Made by a program: the position numbers and the translations under genes. The notes below the pieces were generated by a model, which was not told the origin of the DNA, searched no databases, and saw only the letters and a program-made list of their open reading frames with translations. From positions 1,116,001-1,180,000 of the forward strand of contig JAHLKI010000001.1 of NCBI GenBank assembly GCA_025602905.1: 64,000 nucleotides of DNA, read 5' to 3'. Origin of the DNA: Phlyctochytrium arcticum (Eukaryota > Chytridiomycota > Chytridiomycetes > Chytridiales > Chytridiaceae). This document shows, one piece after another, positions 23,301 to 33,879 of this stretch; within the stretch, counting starts at the first letter, position 1, and every line of letters starts with the position of its first letter.

Positions 23301-24506
23301 TTGGGAGTAGACGCGAATGCGTCGTCGTCGCGGAGACGCGGCGATGAAAATTACGCTGTTGCATCGGTACGGACCGGACATGATCGGCCTGCATCGTATG
23401 CTGGACCAGCCGCCGCCGCCGTTCCCCAGCCGTCAAGTAGTATTGATGCACATGTCCCTCCACCGAGAGTCAAATCGCGGGGAGCACCGTTGGTTCGACC
23501 CCCACAGATTGTGCCCCCTCCGCCCGTCAAAGGACCTCGCCAGCAACAACAACAACAGCCTGAACCGGTCCGTCGCGAGAGTCAGGGACAGCCGGTGACA
23601 AACAGTGGACAGTTGAGTAGGGAGGACGAGGATATGCGGCTAGCCATGGCGTTATCACTCCAGGAATCTCGTCGAGCCAGTACTCAACAGCAACTCTATT
23701 CATCGCATGGTTCGAGTCAACTACAAGCTCCCAGTCACCCGCATCCCATGCGAACCTCGTCCCCACTGTATGCTCAGCACGCATCGTCTACCTCGTCACT
23801 GTTGTCCACGTCGTCGTCGTCGTCGTCTTCACCGATGATGACGACCCCGCATTCTTCGAGCCCGGCTCCGGGTGTGTATCGGCAGGGTGGAGGTGGAGCC
23901 ACGTACCGGCAACGACCACGGGAAGGTGGTGACCCCGTTTCGCCGCCGCTCATGTCACCCACCTTGTATCCAAATCAACAGCAGCAGCAACAAGGACCTA
24001 CAGATCGGGCGCGTTCACCGTATGGGTATTACCAGCCGTCCCCATCATCATCTTCATCCTCCTCCTCGGGGCAACAGCAAGCAGCCATGCCGAGACCGCA
24101 GTATCGGCAAGCACCGGCTCCGTACCGGTATTCGCCGTCACCTCAACATGCTACATCACCTCCGCCCGCACCCCACAACTCGCCTGTGCCCATCCTTCAA
24201 CCCCAGCAGCAGCATCAGCAGGCAGGATATTTTCCACCGCAGCAACAACAACAGCATCAACCGGGGAGAATTGGATTTGAGCGAGGCTCACAAGCGTATT
24301 CGCCCCAAATGTATCCGGCTCCTCAGCACCTAGGCGGCGGCGGTCCACCACCCCCATCCTCCTTTTCCCAGTCTCAGCAGCAGCAGCAGCAGCAGCAGCC
24401 ACCACCTGGTAATCAACCCTACCCATCACACCCGTCCCATCGCCAATCACAACCACCACCACCACGACCCCCTCCCCAATTCCAGAATCCATATAATTAT
24501 CGATGA
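20384..24506 (+). CDS. SEC1: Sec1/Munc18-family protein with a long Gln-rich tail and a UIM
   Basis: Six exons: 20384-20417, 20477-20608, 20680-20832, 20900-20989, 21049-22979 and 23046-24506 (1266 aa). SM-protein landmarks: VRKRILVDSLKSVQSPGIWK, AIYFLMPSKEAVRAFVADF, QLIVLDRSIDLFAPLMHTLTYQA split over short blocks, and LFVDGLSFAEVRAAYEV. Known role: binds syntaxin/SNARE complexes at the plasma membrane and drives exocytosis. The fold ends near residue 670; about 600 residues of Pro/Ser/Gln low complexity follow. Residues 973-988 (EDEDMRLAMALSLQES) form a textbook ubiquitin-interacting motif. If the 66-base last intron is retained, a stop at about 22998 removes the whole tail. A separate gene starting at ATG 23055 is an alternative for exon 6, but splice signals and phase favour one gene. 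Confidence 0.85.
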
Positions 24507-25857
24507 TCATCTTTGTATTTATATACCCGTCTCTTTTTCAATCTTTTGTTTTTGTGTTTGGTCTGCTGCCTTTTCCAACCTCTTTTGTATTCTTTCATCC
24601 CCAACCGGTCAGCTGGAGAGAGGGAGATTTTTTGCGACTCCATCGTGATTGACACACAATGTGAACGCGGCCGGCGTGACCTGCCGGGTCGGGTGAGCGG
24701 GTGAGCCTGGGCCTCATGGGCCTCGCCGGAGGAGGGCATCGGTCCATCGGATACACGATGTTTTCCCACCCAGCCACTCACATGAGCATATGGATGGCGC
24801 CACATGTAATTTACGCCCAAACACGATAAATGATCCGCAGATCCGGGACCATCCGATCCTGCACGCATCTCAGTCGCAGATCGAACGCAGGGTCGAACGA
24901 ACGATCTCTTTGACAGCCAGCCTCCCAGCCAGGGACATGTCACGTCGGTGAGATATTCGGTGGGGCCAATATCCAGCCAGCCAGGGCCTGTTCTCTGCGC
25001 GCGAAGGGCCTTTGGAAGTTTTGGAAGGGCCAGGGTTTCAGGGACCAAGTGTCATGGCCAAATCAGGTGGGCAAGATGCGTGCGCCCTTTGGCCTTTGGA
25101 TTTTATGATTTGTTGGGAGCGACGGGTCCGTCGTATGAATACTTGCGAATAAGGGTGCCAGGATGTATCATATATGGACGACGAGAGACAGGGTCGCGTA
25201 AATAACGAGAGTCGCTGAACAGAGTACATTCGAGTACGGATATGCAAGTAGAATGTACGGAATGAAATGAAATTGTTATGGAAGATGGAACAAAAGGTCA
25301 GATGGAGCAAGACAATAATATGTCACAAGTCTCGGCCTGAGCCAGACCTTGTTTTTTTTTTTTTCTCTCTCGTCCAAGCGTCAAGTTTATTATTCTGATG
25401 AAATCGTGAGGATCTATTGAATTGTGAATGCCCGGCCCAATAATTGGAGGAAAAGCGTCCCTGAAATTTCGGTTGCGGTGGGGCATTTTCGAAATAGGCA
25501 TCCCCTTTGTTACCGAGCAAAGCTGGCGACCCGCTCCCGACCCAAACCAAAGAATGCAGCGTCTGCGCATTTCCCCTCCCCCCGCGGATTCCGGCAAACA
25601 GACCTTTCCAGCGCAGGAATCACAACAACGGCCGAGATGAAATTGTTTTTAAAAATGCCTAGGAAATGTATGAAAAAGAAAGTCCCCCCGATCGTCGCGG
25701 CGGGCAATCACCAGCGTTAAAATAATTAAAACAAGACTTGTCGCTGGCCATTTCCCAGCATTTCCCCTTCGCCCGTCATTTAGCGCTTGCACACGCCGTG
25801 ATCTTCCAATATAATACCCCCCCTGTCAAGCAGCAAATTGACGGCTACACACCCGAC
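24507..25857. other. Intergenic region between SEC1 and the RRM gene
   Basis: About 1.35 kb of SEC1 3' flank and upstream sequence of the RRM gene. It contains a T-run at about 25350-25363. Frames present are short and overlapping on both strands, with no recognisable protein. I see no RNA gene. Confidence 0.5.
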
Positions 25858-25865
25858 TATAAAAG
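25858..25865 (+). promoter_or_regulatory. TATA box, RRM gene
   Basis: TATAAAAG lies 436 bases upstream of the start codon at 26294. The stretch after it is C- and pyrimidine-rich with no gene, so a 5' leader of roughly 400 bases is likely. Confidence 0.55.
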
Positions 25866-26293
25866 GGACGAGCACCTTGCCATCCCCCCCGCCGCCTGCA
25901 CTTTTGCATATCACACACACATTCATTCGCATACATTATTTTTTGTAGTTGTTTCCCATCCTCCAAGGCACACAAGGCATATCATCACACTCGAAGGAAG
26001 TCATACTGGAAACGCAACCCAACAAACAAAAACCAAAACGCGCAACGCGAAGCCCATAGTCTTTTCCTTTCCTGCATTTGGCCCCGTCTCGCCCGTGAAA
26101 ACCGCTCACGACCACTACAATCCCAGCACCCTCAAACCACCATCGCATCGCATCTCACACCCTTCGCCTTTGTCCCCCGGTTGTCTCCCGCGCGGATCCC
26201 CCTGTCTCCCCCTGAGCGCAGCAGCCCGCTTCCGAGGCCCCCAGTTCGAATCCCACCAGTGTCTTTCTTTTTTTTTCCCCGCAATCCATCAAA

Positions 26294-28133
26294 ATGGCCA
26301 TGTCTGCGGTCGCTACAATGGCTGCCATGCAGCAGCAGCAGCAACAACAACAGCAACAGGTAAAGATTCATAAAGAACTACGCGTCAAACCATGCATAAA
26401 CTGACACGTCCCCGTCAATTTAACAGGAAGAAATCACAACCATCTTTGTCGTAGGATTCCCCGATGATATGCAGGAGCGCGAGTTTCAAAACATGTTTAT
26501 CTTTTCCGCCGGATTTGAAGCCGCTACTCTCAAGATTCCCTCCATGACGGACAGCGACGACGGCGTCTGTGCCCCCAGTAATACGGCAGCAGCAGCTGCC
26601 GCCGCCGCCGCAATAGCTGCCAATAACAACAATAACAATAGTGCTCGCAAGCAAATTGTAAGAACATGCATGTGCCTGTTGATTTAAGGCGAGAGACTGA
26701 CTGAAAATGTTGATGGATTTTAGATTGGATTTGCGAAATTTCGGACGCGTTTGGATGCGCTGGAAGCGCGCGACGTGTTGAGCGGCCGCAAAGTTGATGC
26801 CGAGCGAGGTTGCGTCCTCAAGGCCGAAATGGCGAAAAAGAATCTTCATACTAAACGCGGTCTCTCCAACGATCCCGCTGCTGCGGCCATGGTCGCCGGC
26901 TGCTTTGGCATCAACCCGTTTGCTCCCCATCATCTGCAACGCCGGGGATCTAAAGACTCGGGCATCTTTGACCCCTTCTTTATGCCCGGACCCCCCTCAC
27001 CCATGGTCGACATGAATGAATTTTATGGCCCGCCCCAACACCAGCAACAACAACAACAACAACAGCAGCAGCAGCAGCAACAGCAACATGATCCCATTGG
27101 ACTGGCCAGAACCGCTCCCATCCCTTTGGCCGACTCGCATTATTCACCTAGCGGCAATAGCTATGGCGGCGGCTCATTCTCAGACTACATGGATAATCAC
27201 CACCACCACCATCATAACCCGCATCACGGTCATCAGCATCCCCATCATCATTTGGAATCTTCATCCTACAAGGAATTTATCGACCATGGCTCGTCCCCTC
27301 CTCCAGCCATCATGACGCGTAGCCATTCATTCTCCGAACGCGGATTCAACAGTGCCTTGTTTAGTAGCGAGTCGTTGCTTCCCAAGCTCAGCATGCTCAA
27401 TCTGCACGGTGGCAGTGGGGACGGTGGAAATGGCAGCAGTGTCACGAGCAGCACAAGCAGCATGACGAGCAACAATGGCATCAACAACAACAACAGTCTG
27501 GGTCTGGGTGCACATCTCAATGGTGGGAGTAGCAGCAACAGCAGTCACAACGACGCGAGCACGGCCAACAGTAGTGCCGCCAACAGCAACTCGGCCTCTA
27601 GTGCTTCCAGTCCCACCAGCTCTAGCCCGACCGTCCAAAGCCCTTACCCACCCCCTCGACCGCCTCCCTCCCAACTCCAACAGGCCCTCTTGAACAATAC
27701 CCATCTCACCCAAAACCTCAATAATACCCAGTCCCTCCCCCAGCCCACCCCCCAGGACCAAAACCCGCCCTGCAACACTCTCTACGTGGGCAACCTCCCC
27801 CCCGACACCTCGGAAACCGAACTCAGGCACCTCTTTTCCCTCTGCCCCGGCTACAAACGCCTCTGTTTCCGTCCGCGCCCCGCGGGACCCATGTGTTTTG
27901 TCGAATTTGAAAATGTCGCTTGCGCAACCCGGGCCCTCGTTCAACTCTACGGAAACCCCCTCTCCAACTCTACCAAAGGCGGCATTCGGCTCAGTTACTC
28001 GAAAAACCCACTTGGCGTCCGCCCTGCCGCTGCCGTCTCGATGGCTTCCCCCTCCAACAATCCCATGGCGCCCACCCCGCCTCCCCCCTTTCTCCTCATG
28101 AAGGACGAAGGCAGACTCATCCACGGACACTAA
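26294..28133 (+). CDS. Whi3-like RNA-binding protein with two RRMs and poly-Gln tracts
   Basis: Three exons: 26294-26359, 26427-26657 and 26724-28133 (568 aa). Exon 1 ends in a poly-Gln run. RRM1 (residues about 23-135) begins [21 protein letters not shown] and continues after a poly-Ala/poly-Asn insert with [22 protein letters not shown]2 (about 450-530) reads [38 protein letters not shown] and [15 protein letters not shown], the Whi3/Mde7 signature. Between them lie a 17-Gln tract, His runs and Ser/Asn-rich sequence. Known family role: cytoplasmic mRNA binding and condensate formation that controls cell-cycle entry or nuclear asynchrony. The long leader fits post-transcriptional control (inference). 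Confidence 0.88.
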
Positions 28134-29412
28134 AAAGTTTTTTCTTCTCTGCACATTCATCCCCACATGTACACACAAAACACTTCAAAATCACAACCAA
28201 CCAACCACCCACCACAAAATCAAAATGTTTGCAAGCAACTGTTCTTTTTTTTGTTTCCCACAGACCACAATTCCCTTTTCCTCATTCACTAATCCAAAAA
28301 AAAAATCGAAAATGTCTCTCTTTTTTGCTCTCGTATACGTATAGTCATATTACATTCCTTTGTTTTTTGTCCATACCATTTGAAACTCTTAATCGTTTTT
28401 ATCACACATGTAATCGCATTTCAAAATAACATGTTCATAATTTTGATTGAATCTCCAAATTTTGAAATCAATTTGTGGCGAGCGACACAAGCACATAATT
28501 GCAGACACAATCGTGTGTGTCAGACTGGTGATTTCATGATACCATGGTACAAATCGTGATTTGGAGGAGGTGGGAGCCGTGGGAGGCCCTGGGGTTTCAA
28601 GATGGAGCAAATCAACGAGTTTTTTTTAGGTGGTTTGGCTTCTTTGGTAAATGTTTTGGGGTGGTTCAGGGGTTGGTTGGGAGGTTTGGACGGAACTTGA
28701 GAGGGATGAAGAATGGACGGTTTCCGGAGTGTCTTTTTGTTTTTGTGTATGTATGGAATATGAATCCACATTATATACGGCTGAACGATGCAAATGAATG
28801 ATAACTTTAGTATTGGAAAAATATGCATGTTTGAAAACGAGCATGGCTATGTAGGGTATTCTATGTGATTGGGGGTTCAATGTGAATGGAGGAGAGTTTA
28901 CCTCCTGATATATCAATGACATGTCAGTTGGGGAAATGTGACAGTCGCATTGTACAGACACCTCTCAGATCTTTACTGACATGTCAGTTGAACTGTCATC
29001 TCGAAACAAAAGGAAAGGAGGGAGGGGACGTATATCCCACGCCAATGAGATGTCAATTAGGAAGAAGAAGTAAATATGACAGAAAAGTAGCAGCTGCCTC
29101 AAAAGAAATCACGGAACCACAGAATTTATAGTATATTCATGATGTCTATAACGGGCGGCGGGGGAAAGAAGGGTGGGTATACAATGAAAGTGGATATGGA
29201 AGTGAAGGGTCCCATTTTAACGTAGAAAACTTTGTGGATCATTTAAGAAAGTGAGTGAGGGACATTAGGGAAACGGTGGATAGACAAGGAAACCAAGATG
29301 TATTATCAAGATTCTTTGAATTTGGCATTTTTAGCGGAAAGGTAACCCGCACATGGGACGTAAGAATTGTAAAATGGGAGGGAAGCCAAAAGTTTTTGGG
29401 TGACATAAATGG
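28134..29412. other. Intergenic region between convergent genes
   Basis: About 1.3 kb between the 3' ends of the RRM gene and the HTH gene. It holds a pair of identical palindromes (28917-28926 and 28977-28986), listed separately. Open frames here are short shadows without domain content. No RNA gene recognised. Confidence 0.5.
28917..28986. repeat. Two identical TGACATGTCA palindromes 60 bases apart
   Basis: TGACATGTCAGTTG occurs at 28917-28930 and 28977-28990. The first ten bases are a perfect palindrome of two TGACA half-sites. The 60-base spacing is exact. A weaker GAGATGTCAATTA follows near 29048. Confidence 0.8.
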
Positions 29413-30219
29413 TTATTGAGGAGGGGCGGGGTGTTGTGAATCGACTGTTTCTGGGGGTGGAGATGTTGGGTCGGTCGTTGGTTCAATTGTGGGATTCGTA
29501 GAGGGTTTATGTGTGGTAGTTGTTGGATCAGGAGTGCCCTCGACAGCAGAATCATCACCATCATCCATGTCATCATCCATCTCGTCCTTCGTAGAGGGGT
29601 CATTTGTCGTGGTCGGTTCCGGAGTCGTCGAGCCCTCAGCATCATCATCATCAGCATCGCCAGCAGCATCCATCTCATCAACCGGCGTCATCTCGGGAAT
29701 CTCGCTCTTAACCCCCTCCCCACTCCCATAAGTAGCCGAAGTCTTCAACGGCGGAATATGATGGGCAACACACAACCTCAAATTCATATCGGTAATCATG
29801 GCATCCAGCCGCTCCTCCGTAAACCGTTTGCCCAGCGTCACCAATATCCTGGCCAAATGCCGGGGCGGCGCATCCCGGTTACATAACATGACATGGTAGA
29901 CAAACCGGACCTCATCATCCGTCCACAAGATGTTTCTTCCACCGGGAGTTTTGGTCCGCTCGCGTTCCAGGTCGCCCGTGGTTTTGTAGAGGCGGAGGAC
30001 GCGGTAGACGGTCGAGAGGGAGACCCCGAGGGTATTGGCGATAGTGGACCGCATGGCCCCGGCTTTGCTGAGAGAGATGATGTGGTAGCGGACTTTGAGG
30101 TAGCTCCGGTCTTTGGAACGGTTGGAAGGGGGCCCATCTTCGTCGGAAAAGGAAATTGTGGGCTCGGGGCGTTTGCGAGGCATTTTCCGGGGATTGGGCA
30201 GGTCCGTGGCCATATCCAT
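29413..30219 (-). CDS. Paired/Tc1-type helix-turn-helix protein with acidic tail, possibly domesticated
   Basis: One uninterrupted frame of 268 aa starting MDMATDLPNPRK. Residues about 45-95 form a helix-turn-helix of the Tc1/mariner N-terminal kind (ISLSKAGAMRSTIANTLGVS, then STVYRVLRLYKTTGD). A second helical module follows after a GGRN hinge (APPRHLARILVTLGKRFTEE). No DDE catalytic domain is present; instead the C-terminal about 110 residues are Asp/Glu/Thr/Pro-rich and probably disordered. This looks like the DNA-binding half of a transposase reused as a regulator, or an independent paired-like factor. No terminal inverted repeats are obvious around it. A TATATAG lies about 75 bases before the start. 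Confidence 0.6.
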   Translation of the reverse strand: MDMATDLPNPRKMPRKRPEPTISFSDEDGPPSNRSKDRSYLKVRYHIISLSKAGAMRSTIANTLGVSLSTVYRVLRLYKTTGDLERERTKTPGGRNILWTDDEVRFVYHVMLCNRDAPPRHLARILVTLGKRFTEERLDAMITDMNLRLCVAHHIPPLKTSATYGSGEGVKSEIPEMTPVDEMDAAGDADDDDAEGSTTPEPTTTNDPSTKDEMDDDMDDGDDSAVEGTPDPTTTTHKPSTNPTIEPTTDPTSPPPETVDSQHPAPPQ

Positions 30220-30680
30220 CGTTCTTTGCTTCTAGTCGGGAGCCTCTTGTTGCCGCCTTGAAGGTGTTCTCTGTGGACTTCTTCTTGTTCTTGCTATATA
30301 GGGTCTTTTGTGATTTGATTTCCAAAATTGAACGAAATGCTTTTGTTCGGCTTCTCCCCCAGGGCGCGCTTTGTCAAAGGCCAGGTGTGGCTTAGCACCC
30401 CCGCCCATGTCAGCAGCAACCAGATGTCAAAATGGCGGTCAATTTGGTTGAGGCAGAGAAACAATAGTGACAAGAACCAGTAAAAGATTAAAAGTAAAAG
30501 AAAGGTGCAACGAAAAAATTATCTAGTCTATGGGTAACGTTAAAAGAAAGTGCCAGAGAAAACGAAACAGGGGGAAACGGAGAAAAAAGTATGTATGAAC
30601 AGAACGAAAAAGGTCAAGAGTTGAAGGTACAGTAAAGGGGGGTGTGGAAGCGACAACAGCAAAACAGACGTCGATCCAGA
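30220..30680. other. Intergenic, HTH gene promoter and 3' flank of the Ser/Arg-rich gene
   Basis: About 460 bases between two minus-strand genes. The TATATAG on the minus strand near 30294-30300 is the likely core promoter of the HTH gene. Nothing else is recognisable. Confidence 0.5.
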
Positions 30681-32447
30681 TCAGTCGAATCGACCAGTGC
30701 GCCGCGAGGAGCTGGCTCGTTTTCGGGATTTGGCTGCGAATGATGGGGTTGCTGCTGGTATTGTGGTGGTAGTGACAGGGGGAGGGTAGGCAAGAACGCT
30801 GGCCATGGGGATATAAGGAGCAGAAGATGTGCCATGAACGGCTTGGGCTGCGGCTGCAAATTGTTGCATCTGCTGGTACGCGGCTTGTTGGTAGGCTACC
30901 TGTTGTTGGAGATAGGCGGCCGCCCACATTTGTTGGTGTTGTTGTGACAGATGCTGTTGGGGTAATTGAGGGGGTTGAGGAGGATATGCAGACGGCATGA
31001 CATGGTCGGGGGGTGGCGGTGGTGCAAAAGGATTGGCCGGGGTCTGCTTTGCGGCAGGATCGACGGACCGCGCGCGAGGTTGCATGGATGCACCACGACG
31101 ACGGCGACCCCGTAATTGCATATCTTCCACAATGATTTGACGTTGATCGGCCAGAGGAATCTCTTCATCGTCATCCGATCCGCCGCTGCTGTTGTTTCCA
31201 CTGGGTTGCTTGGGAGGGGGGTGGCGGCTCATCCGTGAAGAGGAGCGATGACGCTCGCGGTGCTTTGGTGGTGTATCTAGGGGTGTGAGGGGAGGAGAAG
31301 GTAAAGGGCCAACAGAGCGGCCACGAGATCGACTTCGGTGTAATGACTCGTGGGATGGGGAAGCAGGGTGATGGTGCTGAGATCCGTACATGTCTTTGGC
31401 TGGAGCACGTCCGCGCGACGCTGCTCGAGACCGGGACAAGGAGCGAGCCAAACTGGCTTGAATTGGGATATCTTCGTCGGAATCCGTGTCGGGCGAGCCG
31501 TAATGTCCTCGATGGCCGGACGATCGAGATTGATTTCGTCCCCGCTGGTGTTGCTGTTCCTGGGGAGCATGCCGGGAGGTACGGGAATAATCATTATTTC
31601 GGCTATTCGAGCGAGATAGTTGTGCTTCTCGGGTGCTGACTGCCATCTCTGGATTCTGCTTTGTACGGCGGTTATACCGATTTGTTTCTGGAGACTCGCG
31701 ACCCTTTTGTTGTGGAGATGCCGGGCGGCGAGAAGAGGGGGATGTAGGGGTGTTGTAGGATTGGGGTTTGGAGTAAGCGTTTGATTGATACAAGTAACGG
31801 GCATCTTCAAGGCCGGGGTTTAGTCGGGATGGCTTTGATGGAGTAGGGGTTGAGTTGGAAGTGGAGGCGCCTAGCTTGTAGACTTTGGGAGTATAGGTAG
31901 AAGTAGTTGTGGCATTTTTGGAGGTGAGTTCATAGTGATATCGCTTTCCTGATGCTGGAGGAGACCGTTCAGGGAAGATTTCTAGATGGGAAGTAGAAGT
32001 ATAAACAAATGGATCTCTAGATGTTTTGGCGTGAGAAGACTTACCATCACGAGGTCTTGATCCTCTTGAGCCTTCCGAATTAGAAAAGTCCCCTCGTGAA
32101 CCAGAAGACGAAGCTGTTGAGGGCCTTGAAGAAGAAGAAGTTGTTGACATGGACATGTCCAGGTTGGCAAAATCAGTAAACAAGTCATCAAGGAACCCGG
32201 CGTTGGAAGACAACGGTGCTCGATCTCTTGCTACTCCTCCTCCTCCTCCTCCAAACGTACTGGCCTTGGGATCGAGGGTCCGGTAGTTTTCCGTTTTGGC
32301 ATCAAAGCTGAATCGAAGCGCATCGTCGGGCAACAGTCGTTGAGCGGGATGTGTCGGAGCACTGGTACGCGAGTTTTTACGCTTCAAGTCCGAGGCGGCC
32401 AACTGCCGGGTTTGATCCTTTTTGGACTTGAAGAACCCAAAGCCCAT
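30681..32447 (-). CDS. Disordered Ser/Arg-rich protein of unknown function
   Basis: The frame is open from 32594, but MGFGFFKSKKDQTRQLAAS at 32447 is the most natural start (588 codons unspliced). The protein is dominated by Ser, Arg, Pro and Gln. It contains SRSR/RGRS patches, a PLPSPPLTPLDTPP stretch resembling proline-directed kinase sites, and a C-terminal Gln/Ala-rich helix-prone region. No folded domain is recognised. A GTAAGT...TAG intron of exactly 63 bases (32044-31982) lies in frame, so spliced (567 aa) and unspliced (588 aa) forms both stay open. Function not assigned. Confidence 0.6.
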   Translation of the reverse strand: MGFGFFKSKKDQTRQLAASDLKRKNSRTSAPTHPAQRLLPDDALRFSFDAKTENYRTLDPKASTFGGGGGGVARDRAPLSSNAGFLDDLFTDFANLDMSMSTTSSSSRPSTASSSGSRGDFSNSEGSRGSRPRDGKSSHAKTSRDPFVYTSTSHLEIFPERSPPASGKRYHYELTSKNATTTSTYTPKVYKLGASTSNSTPTPSKPSRLNPGLEDARYLYQSNAYSKPQSYNTPTSPSSRRPASPQQKGRESPETNRYNRRTKQNPEMAVSTREAQLSRSNSRNNDYSRTSRHAPQEQQHQRGRNQSRSSGHRGHYGSPDTDSDEDIPIQASLARSLSRSRAASRGRAPAKDMYGSQHHHPASPSHESLHRSRSRGRSVGPLPSPPLTPLDTPPKHRERHRSSSRMSRHPPPKQPSGNNSSGGSDDDEEIPLADQRQIIVEDMQLRGRRRRGASMQPRARSVDPAAKQTPANPFAPPPPPDHVMPSAYPPQPPQLPQQHLSQQHQQMWAAAYLQQQVAYQQAAYQQMQQFAAAAQAVHGTSSAPYIPMASVLAYPPPVTTTTIPAATPSFAAKSRKRASSSRRTGRFD

Positions 32448-33879
32448 CGTTGCGACAACCTTTTTCCCTTCAAAAAGTTTCTTTGGTTTGTAAAGAATCC
32501 CTTGCGGGCAGAATGTCTGGTGAAAGGTTTTTGGTTTTTGACTGTTGGCTTGATAGCTGTCGCTGTGGTGACGACGAAACGGCGGGAAAGTCAAATTTGA
32601 GTAGGACGCTTTTTCGGCGCTGTCAATATCTTTTCCGGATGCTTTGCTCCAAGTTCGTTGGTTGTTGTTGTCCCTGTGGTCGTGGACGACGGTCCAAAAA
32701 ACGGTCTCCTTCCAGGCCCGCCGAAACAGTAGATACTTGCGAAACGCTCGGAGCTTGGGGGGTCGCCCAGTAAACTAGATTAATTGACCAGGGCCAAGCT
32801 GCCAGAGAACGCTTGGGCGGGAGAATACTCGGTCAACGTTGCTTCAAAGCGGGGATGTCGAGAGATTCCAGTTCCTTTCTTTCGCCGGTCGACTCCTATA
32901 TATGCTGCTCGTATCTCGTTCGTATCTGCTGATGCTCGCTTTGCTTTGCTCGGAAATATCGTGTCTCCGGTCCCGGCCCTTCACTCTAAATATCTATACG
33001 AGCCTACAACAAAAACCGACATCAAGCGAAAAAAGTATCAATGGACGCCAGCGAAACAGCACATCCAGCCGGTCAAATAATACGATTCAGCCGAGTCCTT
33101 TTGGCGCAGACTGGCAAACAATTGCGTGCAGATTTTGTATGGCTGCCATCCATTCCAATGTATACCTCTGCCGGCTGGCTCCGGCTGCAGGGCCGCTCTC
33201 CAGTCAGCAATTGGAAAATGAGCACCCTCCCTCGAGGGTGGCTCGGCCGTCCCGATGCATTCCAGGGCACGGGAGCGGTCCAACCACCCGAAACGCGCAC
33301 AAAACTCTTTTTCCCCAACATTTCCCAAAATCCAAAGAAGTAACTTGAAAACTTGTCTCAATATCATCCAGACTCTGAAACAAAACAAAAATCGCAGGAG
33401 TGACGGGAAGAATTCCTCCATACGCCAGCGGCAGATGTATTGCTATCAAGGAAAACAACTTTCCTAGTAGAGTAGAGTCTATCTTGCCCTGCTCTCGGCC
33501 GCGGTAACCCAGAGATGGTAACCGGTTGTTTCCTCAATGGGAGACTGATTTGTGGCTGATTCAAATTACGAATTTACGTCTATGTGCGTTCGCGGAACTT
33601 CAGTAGAACTTGCGGCTGAGCAGCTCACGAACGCGTCGAAGCTCTGCTTACGAAGCGTGTTGCCGACGCGTTTTCTGGACAGGACCACAGAATCTTTTAG
33701 CTGAACCGTCAACGAAAATTCAAGCCTTCTTCCTCCACCACTATGAATTTCTCTGCCTATGTAATCCATCAAGATGCGCTCACGACATGCCCATCTTGGC
33801 CTGTCTCTTGCAAACTCTTGTTGTGGCAGTCTCCCATAGATTCAACTGTACCCCAGCGTAGATCCGAGACACTAGCAAG
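32448..33879. other. Intergenic, divergent promoter region
   Basis: About 1.4 kb between the Ser/Arg-rich gene (minus) and the tetraspanin-like gene (plus). Several 60-170 codon frames overlap on both strands around 32840-33460; none has a domain, codon bias or splice context to support it. No RNA gene or mobile element seen. Confidence 0.5.

Noticed and set aside
26225..26265. Possible tRNA T-arm (AGTTCGAATCCC) in the RRM gene leader
   Set aside because: No A box or cloverleaf can be drawn in the preceding 60 bases.
25738..26373. 211-codon plus-strand frame before and across exon 1 of the RRM gene
   Set aside because: It runs through the TATA box and leader and overlaps exon 1 in the wrong phase; the His/Thr/Pro content reflects the C-rich leader.
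27327..28178. 283-codon minus-strand frame opposite the RRM gene
   Set aside because: It is a mirror of the low-complexity RRM coding sequence; Gly/Val/Glu-rich without domain content.
31277..31810. 177-codon minus-strand frame inside the Ser/Arg-rich gene
   Set aside because: Shadow in another phase of the repetitive coding sequence.
32839..33348. 169-codon plus-strand frame
   Set aside because: No domain or splice context, and several overlapping frames on both strands are equally long.
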